From positions 4,761 to 43,750 of the forward strand of contig DHHC01000052.1 in NCBI GenBank assembly GCA_002403095.1: a stretch of 38,990 nt of DNA, written 5' to 3'. A model generated the notes under the pieces. It worked only from the letters and a program-made list of their open reading frames with translations, was not told the origin of the DNA and did not search any database. Positions 7,243-16,014 of this stretch are shown in pieces. The position numbers and the translations under genes were made by a program. Numbering within the stretch: the stretch's first letter is position 1; every line of letters begins with the position of its first letter. Origin of the DNA: Leptolinea sp. UBA4782. Lineage in GTDB: Bacteria > Chloroflexota > Anaerolineae > Anaerolineales > Anaerolineaceae.

Positions 7243-9033
7243 ATGTCATATCCAGTCCTGGTTGCGGTCGCTTGGCCGTATGCAAATGCTGAAATCCATG
7301 TAGGAAATATTACCGGCGCTTACCTTCCCGCCGATATTTTTGCCCGGTACCAACGTATGATGGGGCGGCAGGTTCTCATGGTTTCCGGCTCGGATGCACA
7401 TGGTACGCCGATCACCGTCCGGGCTGATGCGGAAAATTCAACTCCGATTGAGGTTTACCAGCATTTCCATCACTCCTTTCTGGATTTGTTCCAGCAGCTG
7501 GGGTTAACGTATGACCTCTTTACCAGCACCCATACCAGCAACCATTTCCGGGTGTCCAGCGCCATGTTCCTGGCATTGCTGGAGAATAATTACCTGTATA
7601 AAGCCAGCGACATGCAATGGTATGCACCAAGCCAAAAAAGGTTCCTGCCAGACAGGTACGTTGAAGGCACCTGTTATATTTGTGGCTACGAAAACGCCCG
7701 CAGTGACCAGTGTGACAAATGCGGCAGCCTGCTGGAAGCAGATAAGCTGATCAACCCGCGTTCGCGTGTGGATGGCAGCACCCCTGAGCTGAGGCAGACC
7801 GAACATTACTACCTGGACCTGGGCGAATTGCAGGGAGAGGTAACTGCTTTCCTTGAACAACGCAAGGACTACTGGCGTCCGAATGTGCTGCGCCAGTCGC
7901 TTGGGCAGATCCAGGCAGAAAAACTACGCGGCAGGCCTATCACGCGCGACCTTGATTGGGGTATCCCGGTTCCGCTGGAAGAGATGAAGGGTAAATGCCT
8001 GTATGTATGGTTTGAGGCAGTGATCGGCTACCTTTCTGCGGCGTTGGAGTGGAGCACCCTGAACGGTAAACCGGATGCCTGGCGCACCTGGTGGCATGAC
8101 CCTGCGTGCCGTGCTTATTACTTTATCGGCAAAGATAATATCCCTTTCCACGCCATTATTTGGCCGGCTGAGTTGATTGGCGTAGGGACAAAATTTGATG
8201 AGATCATTGAAAGCAAACCCGCTGAAAACCTTGTGCTCCCGCATGATGTCCCGGCAAATGAATTTATGAACCTGGAACAGCAGAAAATCTCAGGCAGCAG
8301 GAACTGGGCAGTTTGGGGCAGGGATTTCTTGACCCGCTACGACCCTGACCCGCTAAGGTATTACCTGACGGTTAACATGCCTGAGAGCAAGGATACCGAT
8401 TGGGATTGGGAAGATTTTTATAAGCGCAATAATGATGAGCTGGTGGCAACCTGGGGCAACCTTGCCAACCGGGTGCTTTCTTTTGCATACAAACACTGGG
8501 ATGGGCGGGTTCCTGATCCAGGAGAGTTGACTGAGATCGATAAGCAGCTTTTAGCCAAGATAGAAGCAGGATTTGAAAAGGTGGGCAATGAGATGGAAGC
8601 TGTCAGGCTCCGGGCTGCGCTGGGTGAAGCCATGGGGCTTGCGACAGAAGTCAACCGCTACCTGGATACCACTGCCCCCTGGCAGGCGGTAAAAATTGAC
8701 AAACAGATTGCCGGCAGGGCAATTTTCACTGCAATCAATGCCATCAATATGCTCAAAGTTATGCTTGCTCCCTTCCTGCCTTTTACCAGCCAGAAGCTGC
8801 ACGAGATCATGGGTTTCGATGGGCAATTATTCGGTTCCCAATATGTCCAGTCAATTGAGGATGGGCTGGGTGAGCATAGCGGACTTCGATATAACCTTGC
8901 TGGAACAGTAGGCGAGTGGAAACGGGTTCCCGTGCCGGCCGGGCATGCCCTCCGGCAGCCGCAGCCGTTGTTCAAGAAACTGGAGCCAAAGATCATTGAG
9001 GAAGAACGGGCAAAATTGGGGAAACCAGCCTGA
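7243..9033 (+). CDS. metG: Methionyl-tRNA synthetase
   Basis: 596 residues from ATG 7243, preceded by GGAAGAGG; the in-frame ATG at 7189 lacks family sequence. It charges tRNA-Met with methionine in the cytosol. Seen: WPYANAEIHVGN (HIGH-motif region, residues 19-22), the AYLPADIFARY helix, a four-Cys zinc knuckle (CYIC at 144-147, then CDKC about ten residues on), YVWFEA, and KISGSRNWAVW (KMSKS region, near 348), followed by the anticodon-binding helical domain. There is no C-terminal tRNA-binding dimerisation domain, consistent with the length. The HIGH motif reads HVGN and KMSKS reads KISGS; both are tolerated variants in class I synthetases. Confidence 0.96.
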   Translation: MSYPVLVAVAWPYANAEIHVGNITGAYLPADIFARYQRMMGRQVLMVSGSDAHGTPITVRADAENSTPIEVYQHFHHSFLDLFQQLGLTYDLFTSTHTSNHFRVSSAMFLALLENNYLYKASDMQWYAPSQKRFLPDRYVEGTCYICGYENARSDQCDKCGSLLEADKLINPRSRVDGSTPELRQTEHYYLDLGELQGEVTAFLEQRKDYWRPNVLRQSLGQIQAEKLRGRPITRDLDWGIPVPLEEMKGKCLYVWFEAVIGYLSAALEWSTLNGKPDAWRTWWHDPACRAYYFIGKDNIPFHAIIWPAELIGVGTKFDEIIESKPAENLVLPHDVPANEFMNLEQQKISGSRNWAVWGRDFLTRYDPDPLRYYLTVNMPESKDTDWDWEDFYKRNNDELVATWGNLANRVLSFAYKHWDGRVPDPGELTEIDKQLLAKIEAGFEKVGNEMEAVRLRAALGEAMGLATEVNRYLDTTAPWQAVKIDKQIAGRAIFTAINAINMLKVMLAPFLPFTSQKLHEIMGFDGQLFGSQYVQSIEDGLGEHSGLRYNLAGTVGEWKRVPVPAGHALRQPQPLFKKLEPKIIEEERAKLGKPA

Positions 9034-9175
9034 AATTCGGAGGCATTTTGCGTGATTTAGTGCCAATTTGGAGCAGGCATTCTTGTTGGTCTGTATGGCA
9101 CCTGAATGTATAGATTTTCTGTATCGTACTATTCAGCAAACGGGTAGAATGAGGGCATAGGAGGAGTATTTATCC

Positions 9176-10189
9176 ATGGAATTGATCTTATCTGCAATTG
9201 CAGCCGCTGGCCTGGTCGGGGCAGCTGACCAGTATCTCTGCCTGCTGCTTGTGTCCATTGCCGGCAAGGTTGGCTGGATTCAGCTGGCAACCCCGATGGA
9301 TTTTCTTGCATCCTGGTGGTTCATTGCGATTTCAGCCGTTTTTTGGCTGGTTTCTTTGGCTCCAGCCTATGCTTCACTGCTTTCACCGGGCATCATGAAC
9401 GTAATCAATGCAATCCAGAATTTCCTGTCTGGTTTTCTGGTGCCGCTTTCCTCAGCGCTTGTCGCCCTGGCATCCCTGGGAGTCATCACTTCCTTCAATC
9501 CCGAATTACAGCAGGTGCTTGAATCGTTGAAGATCTTCAACCCGGAAGGCAACCTGGACGCAAACGGATGGGCGGTAACCGGGGCAAGTGCGATGGTTGG
9601 TCTCTCTGTTACCGGCATTAAGGCAGTACTGAAACCAGTTATAAGCGCTGCTACAGGCACAACCGGCCACCTGGCAGCCCCCATATTTGTTACGATTGAA
9701 AATATCCTGTCCATTATCTTGATGGTGGGTGCCTATCTGTTAACCCAGGTGGAGCCCTGGCTGCTGATCGTACTGCTGGCTGTGGTGCTAATCTTAATCG
9801 TGATTACCTTTATCTATGCCCTTACCCAGATGTTCCGGCTGAAAAGGGGTATTGGCAAGGTGCTGCAATATGCACAGACAGAACCGAAAGCCGGGCTGGC
9901 AATCGTGGCAGAATTCTTTGTTTGGGGTTCAGGCTGGCTGGCCTGGAAAGGCTGGGGGAGAGGGGTCCTGATGCTCCTGTTATGGGTGCTCTGGGTTACA
10001 TTCTTTATTGGAATGCAGGGTTTAGTGATGGCAGTTTTCGCTTTCCTGCCGCCTGCAATTCCTTTTATTTCCTTCGGGGCCGGCGCACTGATGGTGCTGT
10101 TATTCCTGTCGATCGGTTTGGGTACATCCAAAGCGCTGATGCGGTTTGTAGAAGGGCAAATGGCACTTCCAGTAGCACTAAAGAGCTGA
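9176..10189 (+). CDS. DUF4126-like polytopic membrane protein
   Basis: 337 residues from ATG 9176, with GGAGGAG at about 9161-9167. The N-terminal 200 residues resemble the DUF4126 family by eye: Gly/Ala-rich first helix, a long hydrophobic stretch with ASWW, then VINAIQNFLSGFLVPLSSALVALASLG. Some five to seven membrane helices are predicted by hydrophobicity. The C-terminal 140 residues contain three more hydrophobic segments and a basic loop. Function is unknown. It stands alone between metG and a convergent terminator. Confidence 0.6.
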   Translation: MELILSAIAAAGLVGAADQYLCLLLVSIAGKVGWIQLATPMDFLASWWFIAISAVFWLVSLAPAYASLLSPGIMNVINAIQNFLSGFLVPLSSALVALASLGVITSFNPELQQVLESLKIFNPEGNLDANGWAVTGASAMVGLSVTGIKAVLKPVISAATGTTGHLAAPIFVTIENILSIILMVGAYLLTQVEPWLLIVLLAVVLILIVITFIYALTQMFRLKRGIGKVLQYAQTEPKAGLAIVAEFFVWGSGWLAWKGWGRGVLMLLLWVLWVTFFIGMQGLVMAVFAFLPPAIPFISFGAGALMVLLFLSIGLGTSKALMRFVEGQMALPVALKS

Positions 10190-10210
10190 TAACTCAAATC
10201 ACTTAAACTT

Positions 10211-10248
10211 ACAAGCCCCTGGAATATGAACCAGGGGCTTGTGGTTTT
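10211..10248. terminator. Intrinsic terminator between convergent genes
   Basis: A perfect 12-bp stem ACAAGCCCCTGG (10211-10222) / CCAGGGGCTTGT (10231-10242) with an 8-nt loop is followed by GGTTTTAT. It ends the DUF4126-like gene and probably also the minus-strand lipid operon. Confidence 0.85.
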
Positions 10249-11026
10249 ATTGCAGGTTGACCGCTTGTCCGGATGTTTGTTCCAGTTTGTGTTTCTTCCG
10301 CTTGGCTTTACGCTGCTTGGCTTCCCTGTGTGCAATATCTTGCTTTGACAATTCACGGCCAGTTGTGTATGTGAAACCTAAAAATGCTGCAAACAAAACG
10401 GTCGCCAAGAAAAACACAATCAAGTCATACAATGAAAAAATTTCAGATTTGAAGGTGAAAGTTTGCACCTCAGGGATGAAGAACAGGAATGCGTTAATCA
10501 GGATAGCTATTACCCGCATCTCAGTCGGTCCCAGTTTCAGGAAAGAGATCCTGAACACTCCGTTCACGTAGGTTGCTATGTAAGTAAGAATAGAGAGCAG
10601 CAGGTAGCTGATTAAGAACAAGGTTGCTATCCTGAAATCAATAAATGGTGATAACCCTAACCCAAGAAAAATCAACACTTCACTGATGGCATCAATGGTG
10701 TGGTCAATAAAGAACCCATAGCGTGGCCGTTCAATGTGGCGGTAACGTGCCAGGGTACCATCCAGGCTGTCGCCAAACCAGTTCAGGATGAAGCCGAAAC
10801 TTGCAAGCCACAAAAATGCGGGGTGAATATTAGTTAATAGGTAACTGATAAATATCAGGACTGTCGCCAGCAATCCGGTTCCGGTAAGTAAGTCCGGAGT
10901 CACCCAGGCTGGCATCTTCTTTGCCATCCAGGCCAGGGCCGGCCTTTCGAGGGGGCCAAGCAGGATATTATTAATACGTTCGGGGCTTTTTTCAATGGGG
11001 GATTTGGATAAAGAAGGTGCGCTCAT
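10247..11026 (-). CDS. CDP-alcohol phosphatidyltransferase family protein
   Basis: 259 residues. The catalytic signature DxxDGxxAR...GxxxDxxxD is complete: Asp86, Asp89, Gly90, Arg94, Gly104, Asp108 and Asp112. Five or six membrane helices surround it. The family joins a CDP-activated lipid or polyol headgroup to an alcohol (phosphatidylglycerol-phosphate, phosphatidylinositol-phosphate, DIPP synthases). The headgroup cannot be told from sequence. It is the last gene of a four-gene unit with an acyltransferase and a glycolipid-type glycosyltransferase, which suggests membrane lipid or glycophospholipid synthesis. The ATG is preceded by AGGA. Confidence 0.88.
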   Translation of the reverse strand: MSAPSLSKSPIEKSPERINNILLGPLERPALAWMAKKMPAWVTPDLLTGTGLLATVLIFISYLLTNIHPAFLWLASFGFILNWFGDSLDGTLARYRHIERPRYGFFIDHTIDAISEVLIFLGLGLSPFIDFRIATLFLISYLLLSILTYIATYVNGVFRISFLKLGPTEMRVIAILINAFLFFIPEVQTFTFKSEIFSLYDLIVFFLATVLFAAFLGFTYTTGRELSKQDIAHREAKQRKAKRKKHKLEQTSGQAVNLQ

Positions 11027-11042
11027 AAATCATCCTGTTCTA

Positions 11043-11945
11043 TTATGGCATTGTACCAGATAAATCCGGCCAAACGGAATAAAACATATTCCACTGTTCG
11101 GGGTATTTCCGGACCAACTGCTCCACTTCTTGCAAAATAACCTCGGTATTTCCAGTTAATTCACGATTGAGGTTCGGATTGCGTTGCACGGGCAATGGTT
11201 CAGTTGCAGTGATTTGGTAATTCCCTTTTAGATCTGAAATACAGGCACAGACGGCGACAATTGCGTTATGCTTTAGTGCCAGCCTTACCGGGGTAATAGG
11301 TACCTTGGCCGGATGGCCGAAAAAATTTGGGACATAATTGGAATCCATCATCGGCCGGTCCACACCAGTGATTACGATCCCGCCTTCCTGCAGCCGTTCG
11401 CTGGCAGTACGGAGGTTTTTAAATGTAGAAGGCAACACTTCAATCCCTACGTCCTGCCTGATCTTATTGTGCAGGCGGTACCCTGATGGGGGCTGCGGGT
11501 AGCTGATGATGCTATATTTCACCCCGCCCAATGCCAGCGCGATGCCAGCCATATCGATGCTTCCCAGGTGCGGCACTGCAATCAGCAGTCCTTGCCCCGA
11601 TTGCTTATGAAGTTGCAGCAATGCTTTCAGTTCCGGGGAGAAAACGACCTTTTTTATAATCCTGTCGTACCGGTAAATGTTATGGTACAGGTCGTACATA
11701 CAGCGGAGATGGTACTTAAAAACACGGTGGACCTTCCTGTTTAGTTCTGAACTTGTCAATTGAAAGTCATGGACAACCCATTGATTCACTCTAACAGCAT
11801 TGACAATATCCATTTTCTTCTGGGTGCTGATAAATTCAGCCAGCAAATCCGAAATCCTGTATGCCAGGAAGGGAGGGACTGTTTTGCTGAGAAAAATACC
11901 CAGCCCGCCGATAAAAGAACTGTTGATAATGGCCGTAAGTTTCAT
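11043..11945 (-). CDS. LpxL/HtrB/PatA-like lipid acyltransferase
   Basis: 300 residues. The acyltransferase HxxxxD motif is His126-LGSI-Asp131, followed by a second conserved block near GGIVITGVDRP. Family members move an acyl chain onto lipid A precursors or, in Actinobacteria, onto phosphatidylinositol mannosides (PatA). No lipid A genes are in view, so a glycolipid acceptor is more likely here, by inference from the flanking CDP-alcohol phosphatidyltransferase and glycosyltransferase. The start overlaps the stop of the glycosyltransferase by 4 nt (ATGA), indicating coupling. Confidence 0.85.
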   Translation of the reverse strand: MKLTAIINSSFIGGLGIFLSKTVPPFLAYRISDLLAEFISTQKKMDIVNAVRVNQWVVHDFQLTSSELNRKVHRVFKYHLRCMYDLYHNIYRYDRIIKKVVFSPELKALLQLHKQSGQGLLIAVPHLGSIDMAGIALALGGVKYSIISYPQPPSGYRLHNKIRQDVGIEVLPSTFKNLRTASERLQEGGIVITGVDRPMMDSNYVPNFFGHPAKVPITPVRLALKHNAIVAVCACISDLKGNYQITATEPLPVQRNPNLNRELTGNTEVILQEVEQLVRKYPEQWNMFYSVWPDLSGTMP

Positions 11946-13189
11946 TTCTTCTTAAGGGAAGATTCTGCAGGGATATCGATGTGGTACCTTTCCAATAGGC
12001 GGATCAGGTTTTCTCTTAATTCTTTTGCCAGACCAAGATCGATATTCGGTGTAGCTTTCTGACCCTCCCAGGTTTTTTCTGCAATAGTAAAGGCTGCCCC
12101 GGGCTTTCCAAGGTTTCTTGCCTTTTGGGTACATTCTCTTAAGATTTTCCCATCTTCATTCAGCCAGTGAAACACTGTCTCAAAGATAGTAACTGTGTCC
12201 AGGGCTATTTCGCCCGCCCCGTGATGCACAACATACTCAGCATTACCTGTCTCCTGTCCAGGAATGATATCGATCAACAATATGGGTAACCCCGCCGCCA
12301 GTGATTCAGATACGATCAATCCGCCGGCTTTGGAGATCAAGCAATCGGAAGCCAGCATGAGCTTTGGCATATCGGAAACAAATTCATAAATGTATGCAGG
12401 TTTATGCCAGTCTGTCGCCATTAATTGCTTATAAAGCGCCCGATCTTTTCCTGCCACGCATACTAACTGGATGTCATGCCCGCTGTGGTTGAGGGCATTC
12501 AGTGTTGCCTCCAGTTGTTCCACCCTGCGGCTTCCAACTGCCAGAAAAGTTGTCTTTCCTTGCTGCCAGCCCAATTCATTGCGTAATGCTTCTTTGTCCG
12601 CTGACAGGGTGGAGAATAAAGGCGAGACCGGGATACCGGAAATTTCGATCCTGCCTGGACTGACCCGGTTATTTTGCGCCAGCTCAGCTACATCTTCTGT
12701 AGGAACAAAGTATCGGTCAATTTGAGGATGAAACCAGATGCGATGGACTGAAACCAGGTCGGTAACCACCGTATAGATTGGGACCTGGTACCGGTGCAAG
12801 GTGCGGACAGCGACAAACGGTGCCTGGTAAAGGGGATACGTGGTAATAACCGCATCCGGTTGAAATTGCTTCAAGATATCCCGCATTACATCAAAAAGCA
12901 AGACAGTCAACGCATTTTCGAGCACAGGGATCAACAACCGGGCGTCACTCCTCTCATACCCAACCCGGTAAAGCTCGGGCAGGTTGCGCACGATCTTGTC
13001 ATAATCTGATTGGCTATCCCTCAAGAAGAAAGGCGTCCGTTTATCGTCCAGCGGGTTGGAAATTTCGGCTGTTATTGAAGTGCCGTACCGCTGCTCCAGT
13101 GCTGCTTTTATTGCATTGGCTGCACTGCGGTGGCCGAAGCCAGCATCAGCGGTTAAAATCAGCACTTTCCTGGTTTTATTTTCCTGCAT
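11942..13189 (-). CDS. MGDG-synthase-type glycosyltransferase (GT28-like)
   Basis: 415 residues. The N-terminal part KVLILTADAGFGHRSAA followed by a Gly-rich, GHR-containing loop is the diacylglycerol glycosyltransferase (MGD_synth) domain. The C-terminal half carries the GT-B nucleotide-sugar region, with SKAGGLIVSESLAAGLP near residue 290. Enzymes of this family add glucose or galactose to diacylglycerol or act on undecaprenyl-linked GlcNAc (MurG-like). The GT-B family, without membrane helices, fits a peripheral membrane enzyme. It overlaps pncC upstream by 14 nt and the acyltransferase downstream by 4 nt. Confidence 0.85.
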   Translation of the reverse strand: MQENKTRKVLILTADAGFGHRSAANAIKAALEQRYGTSITAEISNPLDDKRTPFFLRDSQSDYDKIVRNLPELYRVGYERSDARLLIPVLENALTVLLFDVMRDILKQFQPDAVITTYPLYQAPFVAVRTLHRYQVPIYTVVTDLVSVHRIWFHPQIDRYFVPTEDVAELAQNNRVSPGRIEISGIPVSPLFSTLSADKEALRNELGWQQGKTTFLAVGSRRVEQLEATLNALNHSGHDIQLVCVAGKDRALYKQLMATDWHKPAYIYEFVSDMPKLMLASDCLISKAGGLIVSESLAAGLPILLIDIIPGQETGNAEYVVHHGAGEIALDTVTIFETVFHWLNEDGKILRECTQKARNLGKPGAAFTIAEKTWEGQKATPNIDLGLAKELRENLIRLLERYHIDIPAESSLKKK

Positions 13190-13682
13190 GCCGCCTCACA
13201 TACTCCAGTAGAACTTCCAGGGCTTTATCTGCAGAAAAAGCCTTATTTTCCTCCCGGTTTCCATTCCCCTGGAATTGGAAAGCTTCATCGCCATCCGGTG
13301 TACTCAAACCAACCCAGACCAGGCCAACCGGTTTGCCAGGCATACCCCCTCCTGGTCCAGCGATACCGCTGACTGAAACCCCTACCGTCTGTTCCAGGGG
13401 GAAGCGTTTATGCATCTTCCAGCGTACACCACTGGCCATCTCCAGTACAGTTTCCTGGCTGACTGCGCCAAACCTGGTCAGGGTGATCTTGCGCACCCCC
13501 AGCAACGTCTCCTTGGCTTCGTAAGAGTAGGCCACAACCCCTGCCAGAAAATACTCCGATGACCCAGCCACATTTGTGATCCGGTGGGCTATCAATCCAC
13601 CCGTACATGATTCTGCCAGGCAGAGTTTTAGCCCGGTAGAAATCAAATACCCGCCAACTTGCTTTTCCAGTGTATCTGTCAT
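13176..13682 (-). CDS. pncC: CinA C-terminal-type nicotinamide-nucleotide amidohydrolase
   Basis: 168 residues, matching a stand-alone CinA C-terminal (PncC) domain. Diagnostic motifs: LCLAESCTGGLIAHRIT near residue 18, then SSEYFLAGVVAYSYEAK, FGAVS, and SGIAGPGGG near residue 110. PncC deamidates nicotinamide mononucleotide to nicotinate mononucleotide in pyridine-nucleotide salvage. It is the first gene of the minus-strand unit, 148 nt from the divergent LysM/M23 gene. A TATAAT -10 box lies 18 nt upstream of the ATG, and GAGG sits 5 nt before it. Its link to the lipid genes downstream may be positional only. Confidence 0.92.
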   Translation of the reverse strand: MTDTLEKQVGGYLISTGLKLCLAESCTGGLIAHRITNVAGSSEYFLAGVVAYSYEAKETLLGVRKITLTRFGAVSQETVLEMASGVRWKMHKRFPLEQTVGVSVSGIAGPGGGMPGKPVGLVWVGLSTPDGDEAFQFQGNGNREENKAFSADKALEVLLEYVRRHAGK

Positions 13683-13700
13683 GAAACCTCAATATGTTTA

Positions 13701-13706
13701 ATTATA
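13701..13706 (-). promoter_or_regulatory. -10 box of the pncC-lipid operon
   Basis: TATAAT read on the minus strand, 18 nt before the pncC ATG, gives an expected leader of about 12 nt. The best -35 candidate, TTGCAC, is 19 nt away. Confidence 0.55.
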
Positions 13707-13783
13707 ATCATCTGGAGCTCTATCTGTGCAATGGACTCCTGGATTATGCCCAATTTATGCCTCAGGTCACCCTTGACATGTTC

Positions 13784-13812
13784 TTGACCCTTAAAATCGG
13801 CTGTGATATGAT
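13784..13812 (+). promoter_or_regulatory. Sigma70-type promoter of the LysM/M23 gene
   Basis: TTGACC (13784-13789), 17 nt, then TATGAT (13807-13812). The predicted start is near 13819, giving a leader of about 12 nt that includes AAGGA before ATG 13831. Confidence 0.7.
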
Positions 13813-13830
13813 GTTTTGCAAGGATTTTGA

Positions 13831-15051
13831 ATGAACGATAATTTTGATAATGAGGTAAAGAATAACAGGCCGGGGGATTTAAAACCTGAAGAATCAAATA
13901 TCGTAAAACCGACACAGAACAAGCTGACCGCATTATGGGCTAACCTGATCCGGTTTGGATTGGGGAATTCAGTCATCCGGACAGGAACAGCGGTGTTATC
14001 CATTTTGCTGATCCTGGTTGTGGTCTTTGTCATGCTCAATGTAGACTTTCCCAGCCGGGCATTGTCCTTATCCCAGACAGAGACACCCGCAACAAATGAG
14101 CCGTTTGTCACTCCAACATATCCACTTTCAACAGGTGCAGGCGGTCCGCTAAACCCGGAAGCGGAAGAATTTGCCGGTATTACAAGGGATGCATCCTTAC
14201 ACACCCTCTTCCCGGTCAAGCCCCGTTCTGAAATCACCACCTATACCGTACAGGCTGGAGATACAGTCTTTGGGATTGCTGAAAAATTTAACCTGCGGCC
14301 GGAGACTATCCTGTGGGGCAACTCTTATACCCTGGGCGATGACCCGCACCGGCTTTCCCCCGGGCAGGAATTGAATATTATGCCGTCCGATGGTGTTTAC
14401 TACGAATGGCATGCCGGTGATGGGTTGAATGGGGTTTCGGAAGTTTTTGGAATTTCCCCCGAAGTGATTATAAACTGGCCAGGCAACAAACTGAACATGG
14501 AAACCATTGGGGATTTTTCCAGTCCGAATATTGAACCGGGCACCTGGCTTTTCGTGCCTGGGGGCACGCGGGGATTTGTGACCTGGAGTGCACCAAGGAT
14601 CAGCAGGGCGGACCCGGCTGTGGCCAAGTACCTTGGCCCTGGTGCATGCGGCACGATCGTAGACGGTCCGGTCGGCAATCAGACTTATGTGTGGCCGACA
14701 ACAGAACATTACATATCCGGCTATAACTACACGCCTGAAACCAACCATTCCGCCATTGATATTGGCGGCAAGCTTGGCAATCCAATTTATGCAACTGATA
14801 ACGGTGTGGTGGTATATGCAGGCTGGAATGATTACGGTTATGGCAATATGATCGTCATCGATCACGGGTATGGCTGGCAGTCACTTTATGCCCACCTGGA
14901 AGCACTGAATGTGGGCTGTGGTTCGTATGTATACCAGGGTGATATGATTGGGTACATGGGATCAACTGGGAATTCCAGCGGACCGCATTTGCATTTTGAA
15001 TTGATGAGTGAAACCTACGGAAAAGTAAACCCATTCAACTTCTTGCAGTAA
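13831..15051 (+). CDS. LysM / M23 (lysostaphin-type) cell-wall peptidase
   Basis: 406 residues. A cytoplasmic N-terminus (about 1-45) is followed by one membrane helix (TAVLSILLILVVVFVMLNV) and a low-complexity linker. Two LysM-like units lie at about 138-230 (TYTVQAGDTVFGIAEKFNL; second unit more degenerate). The C-terminal M23 domain has His306 and Asp310 (HSAID), His355 (YAH) and HLH at 386-388: the two-His/Asp zinc site plus the catalytic His are complete. An active peptidoglycan endopeptidase anchored to the outer face of the membrane is the best reading. Transcription probably continues into the metal-transport genes 26 nt downstream. Confidence 0.92.
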   Translation: MNDNFDNEVKNNRPGDLKPEESNIVKPTQNKLTALWANLIRFGLGNSVIRTGTAVLSILLILVVVFVMLNVDFPSRALSLSQTETPATNEPFVTPTYPLSTGAGGPLNPEAEEFAGITRDASLHTLFPVKPRSEITTYTVQAGDTVFGIAEKFNLRPETILWGNSYTLGDDPHRLSPGQELNIMPSDGVYYEWHAGDGLNGVSEVFGISPEVIINWPGNKLNMETIGDFSSPNIEPGTWLFVPGGTRGFVTWSAPRISRADPAVAKYLGPGACGTIVDGPVGNQTYVWPTTEHYISGYNYTPETNHSAIDIGGKLGNPIYATDNGVVVYAGWNDYGYGNMIVIDHGYGWQSLYAHLEALNVGCGSYVYQGDMIGYMGSTGNSSGPHLHFELMSETYGKVNPFNFLQ

Positions 15052-15077
15052 AATCAAGTGGATAACAGGTCTAACTC

Positions 15078-16004
15078 ATGAAGGGTTTAAAATTCCTTTT
15101 AATCCTGGTGGTGATTCTTAGCGGTTTACTGGCTGCCTGCAGCAGTAAGCCGGAACCTGCTCATGTTCAGGATGGGCTGGATATCTTAGTAGCCGAATCT
15201 TTCCTGGCGGATATTGTCCAAAATGTGGCTGGATCGCAGGCCAGGGTGGAAACACTTGTCCCGGCTGGATCAGATCCCCATGCATTCCAGGCAACCCCCC
15301 AGGATGTAGCCCGCATAGAAAATGCAGACCTGTTCGTGATCAATGGCGGTGGGCTCGAAGAGTGGCTGGCGCCATTGATGGGGGACGGATTTAATACACC
15401 TGTTGTGACTGCCTCTGAAGGTATCGTACCAGTTGTCCGCACCCAAGCCAACTCAGAAGTGCATAGACATGAAGAGGGAGATCCACATTTCTGGCTGGAT
15501 CCAACCTATGTTGTAATGTATGTCCAGAATATCCAGGCAGCATTAACAAAGGCAGACCCTGCCGGGGAAGCCGCATATGCTGCCAACGCATCAGAGTATA
15601 TCCAGCAACTGGATGACCTGGACCAGTGGATTATGGAGCAGAAAGCCCAGATCCCTGCGGCAAACAGAATACTGGTAACCAACCATGAAAGCCTGGGGTA
15701 CTATGCCGACCGGTATGGGTTCACTATAGCTGGTGCGGTTATCCCATCGGTAAGCAGCAGTGCCGCTACTTCCGCAGCTGACCTTTCAGCTCTGGTGAAT
15801 ACGATTGAAAAGTACGGTATCAAGGCGATATTTATTGAAACCGGGGCTAATTCAAATCTGGCCACCCAGATTGCCAGGGAGACAGGCATTGTGGTTGTGG
15901 ATGATATTTATACCCATTCATTAACTGGTCCTGACGGCAATGCACCAACATACCTTGAGATGATGAAGTACAATACTTCTCGTATTGTCGAAACCCTCAA
16001 ATGA
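15078..16004 (+). CDS. Zn/Mn ABC transporter substrate-binding lipoprotein
   Basis: 308 residues. A lipoprotein signal peptide ends in LLAAC (Cys21). Cluster A-I (ZnuA/TroA/PsaA) features: GSDPHAF with His68, DPHFWLDP with His137, NHESLGYYADRYG with His203, and Asp275/276 in VVDDIYTH. These are the three-His plus one-Asp metal ligands. The His-rich loop of many ZnuA proteins is nearly absent (only HRHEEGD at about 130), so Zn versus Mn cannot be decided. It is the first of three transporter genes; the ATPase and permease follow. Confidence 0.92.
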   Translation: MKGLKFLLILVVILSGLLAACSSKPEPAHVQDGLDILVAESFLADIVQNVAGSQARVETLVPAGSDPHAFQATPQDVARIENADLFVINGGGLEEWLAPLMGDGFNTPVVTASEGIVPVVRTQANSEVHRHEEGDPHFWLDPTYVVMYVQNIQAALTKADPAGEAAYAANASEYIQQLDDLDQWIMEQKAQIPAANRILVTNHESLGYYADRYGFTIAGAVIPSVSSSAATSAADLSALVNTIEKYGIKAIFIETGANSNLATQIARETGIVVVDDIYTHSLTGPDGNAPTYLEMMKYNTSRIVETLK

Positions 16005-16014
16005 AAAGAAATTC

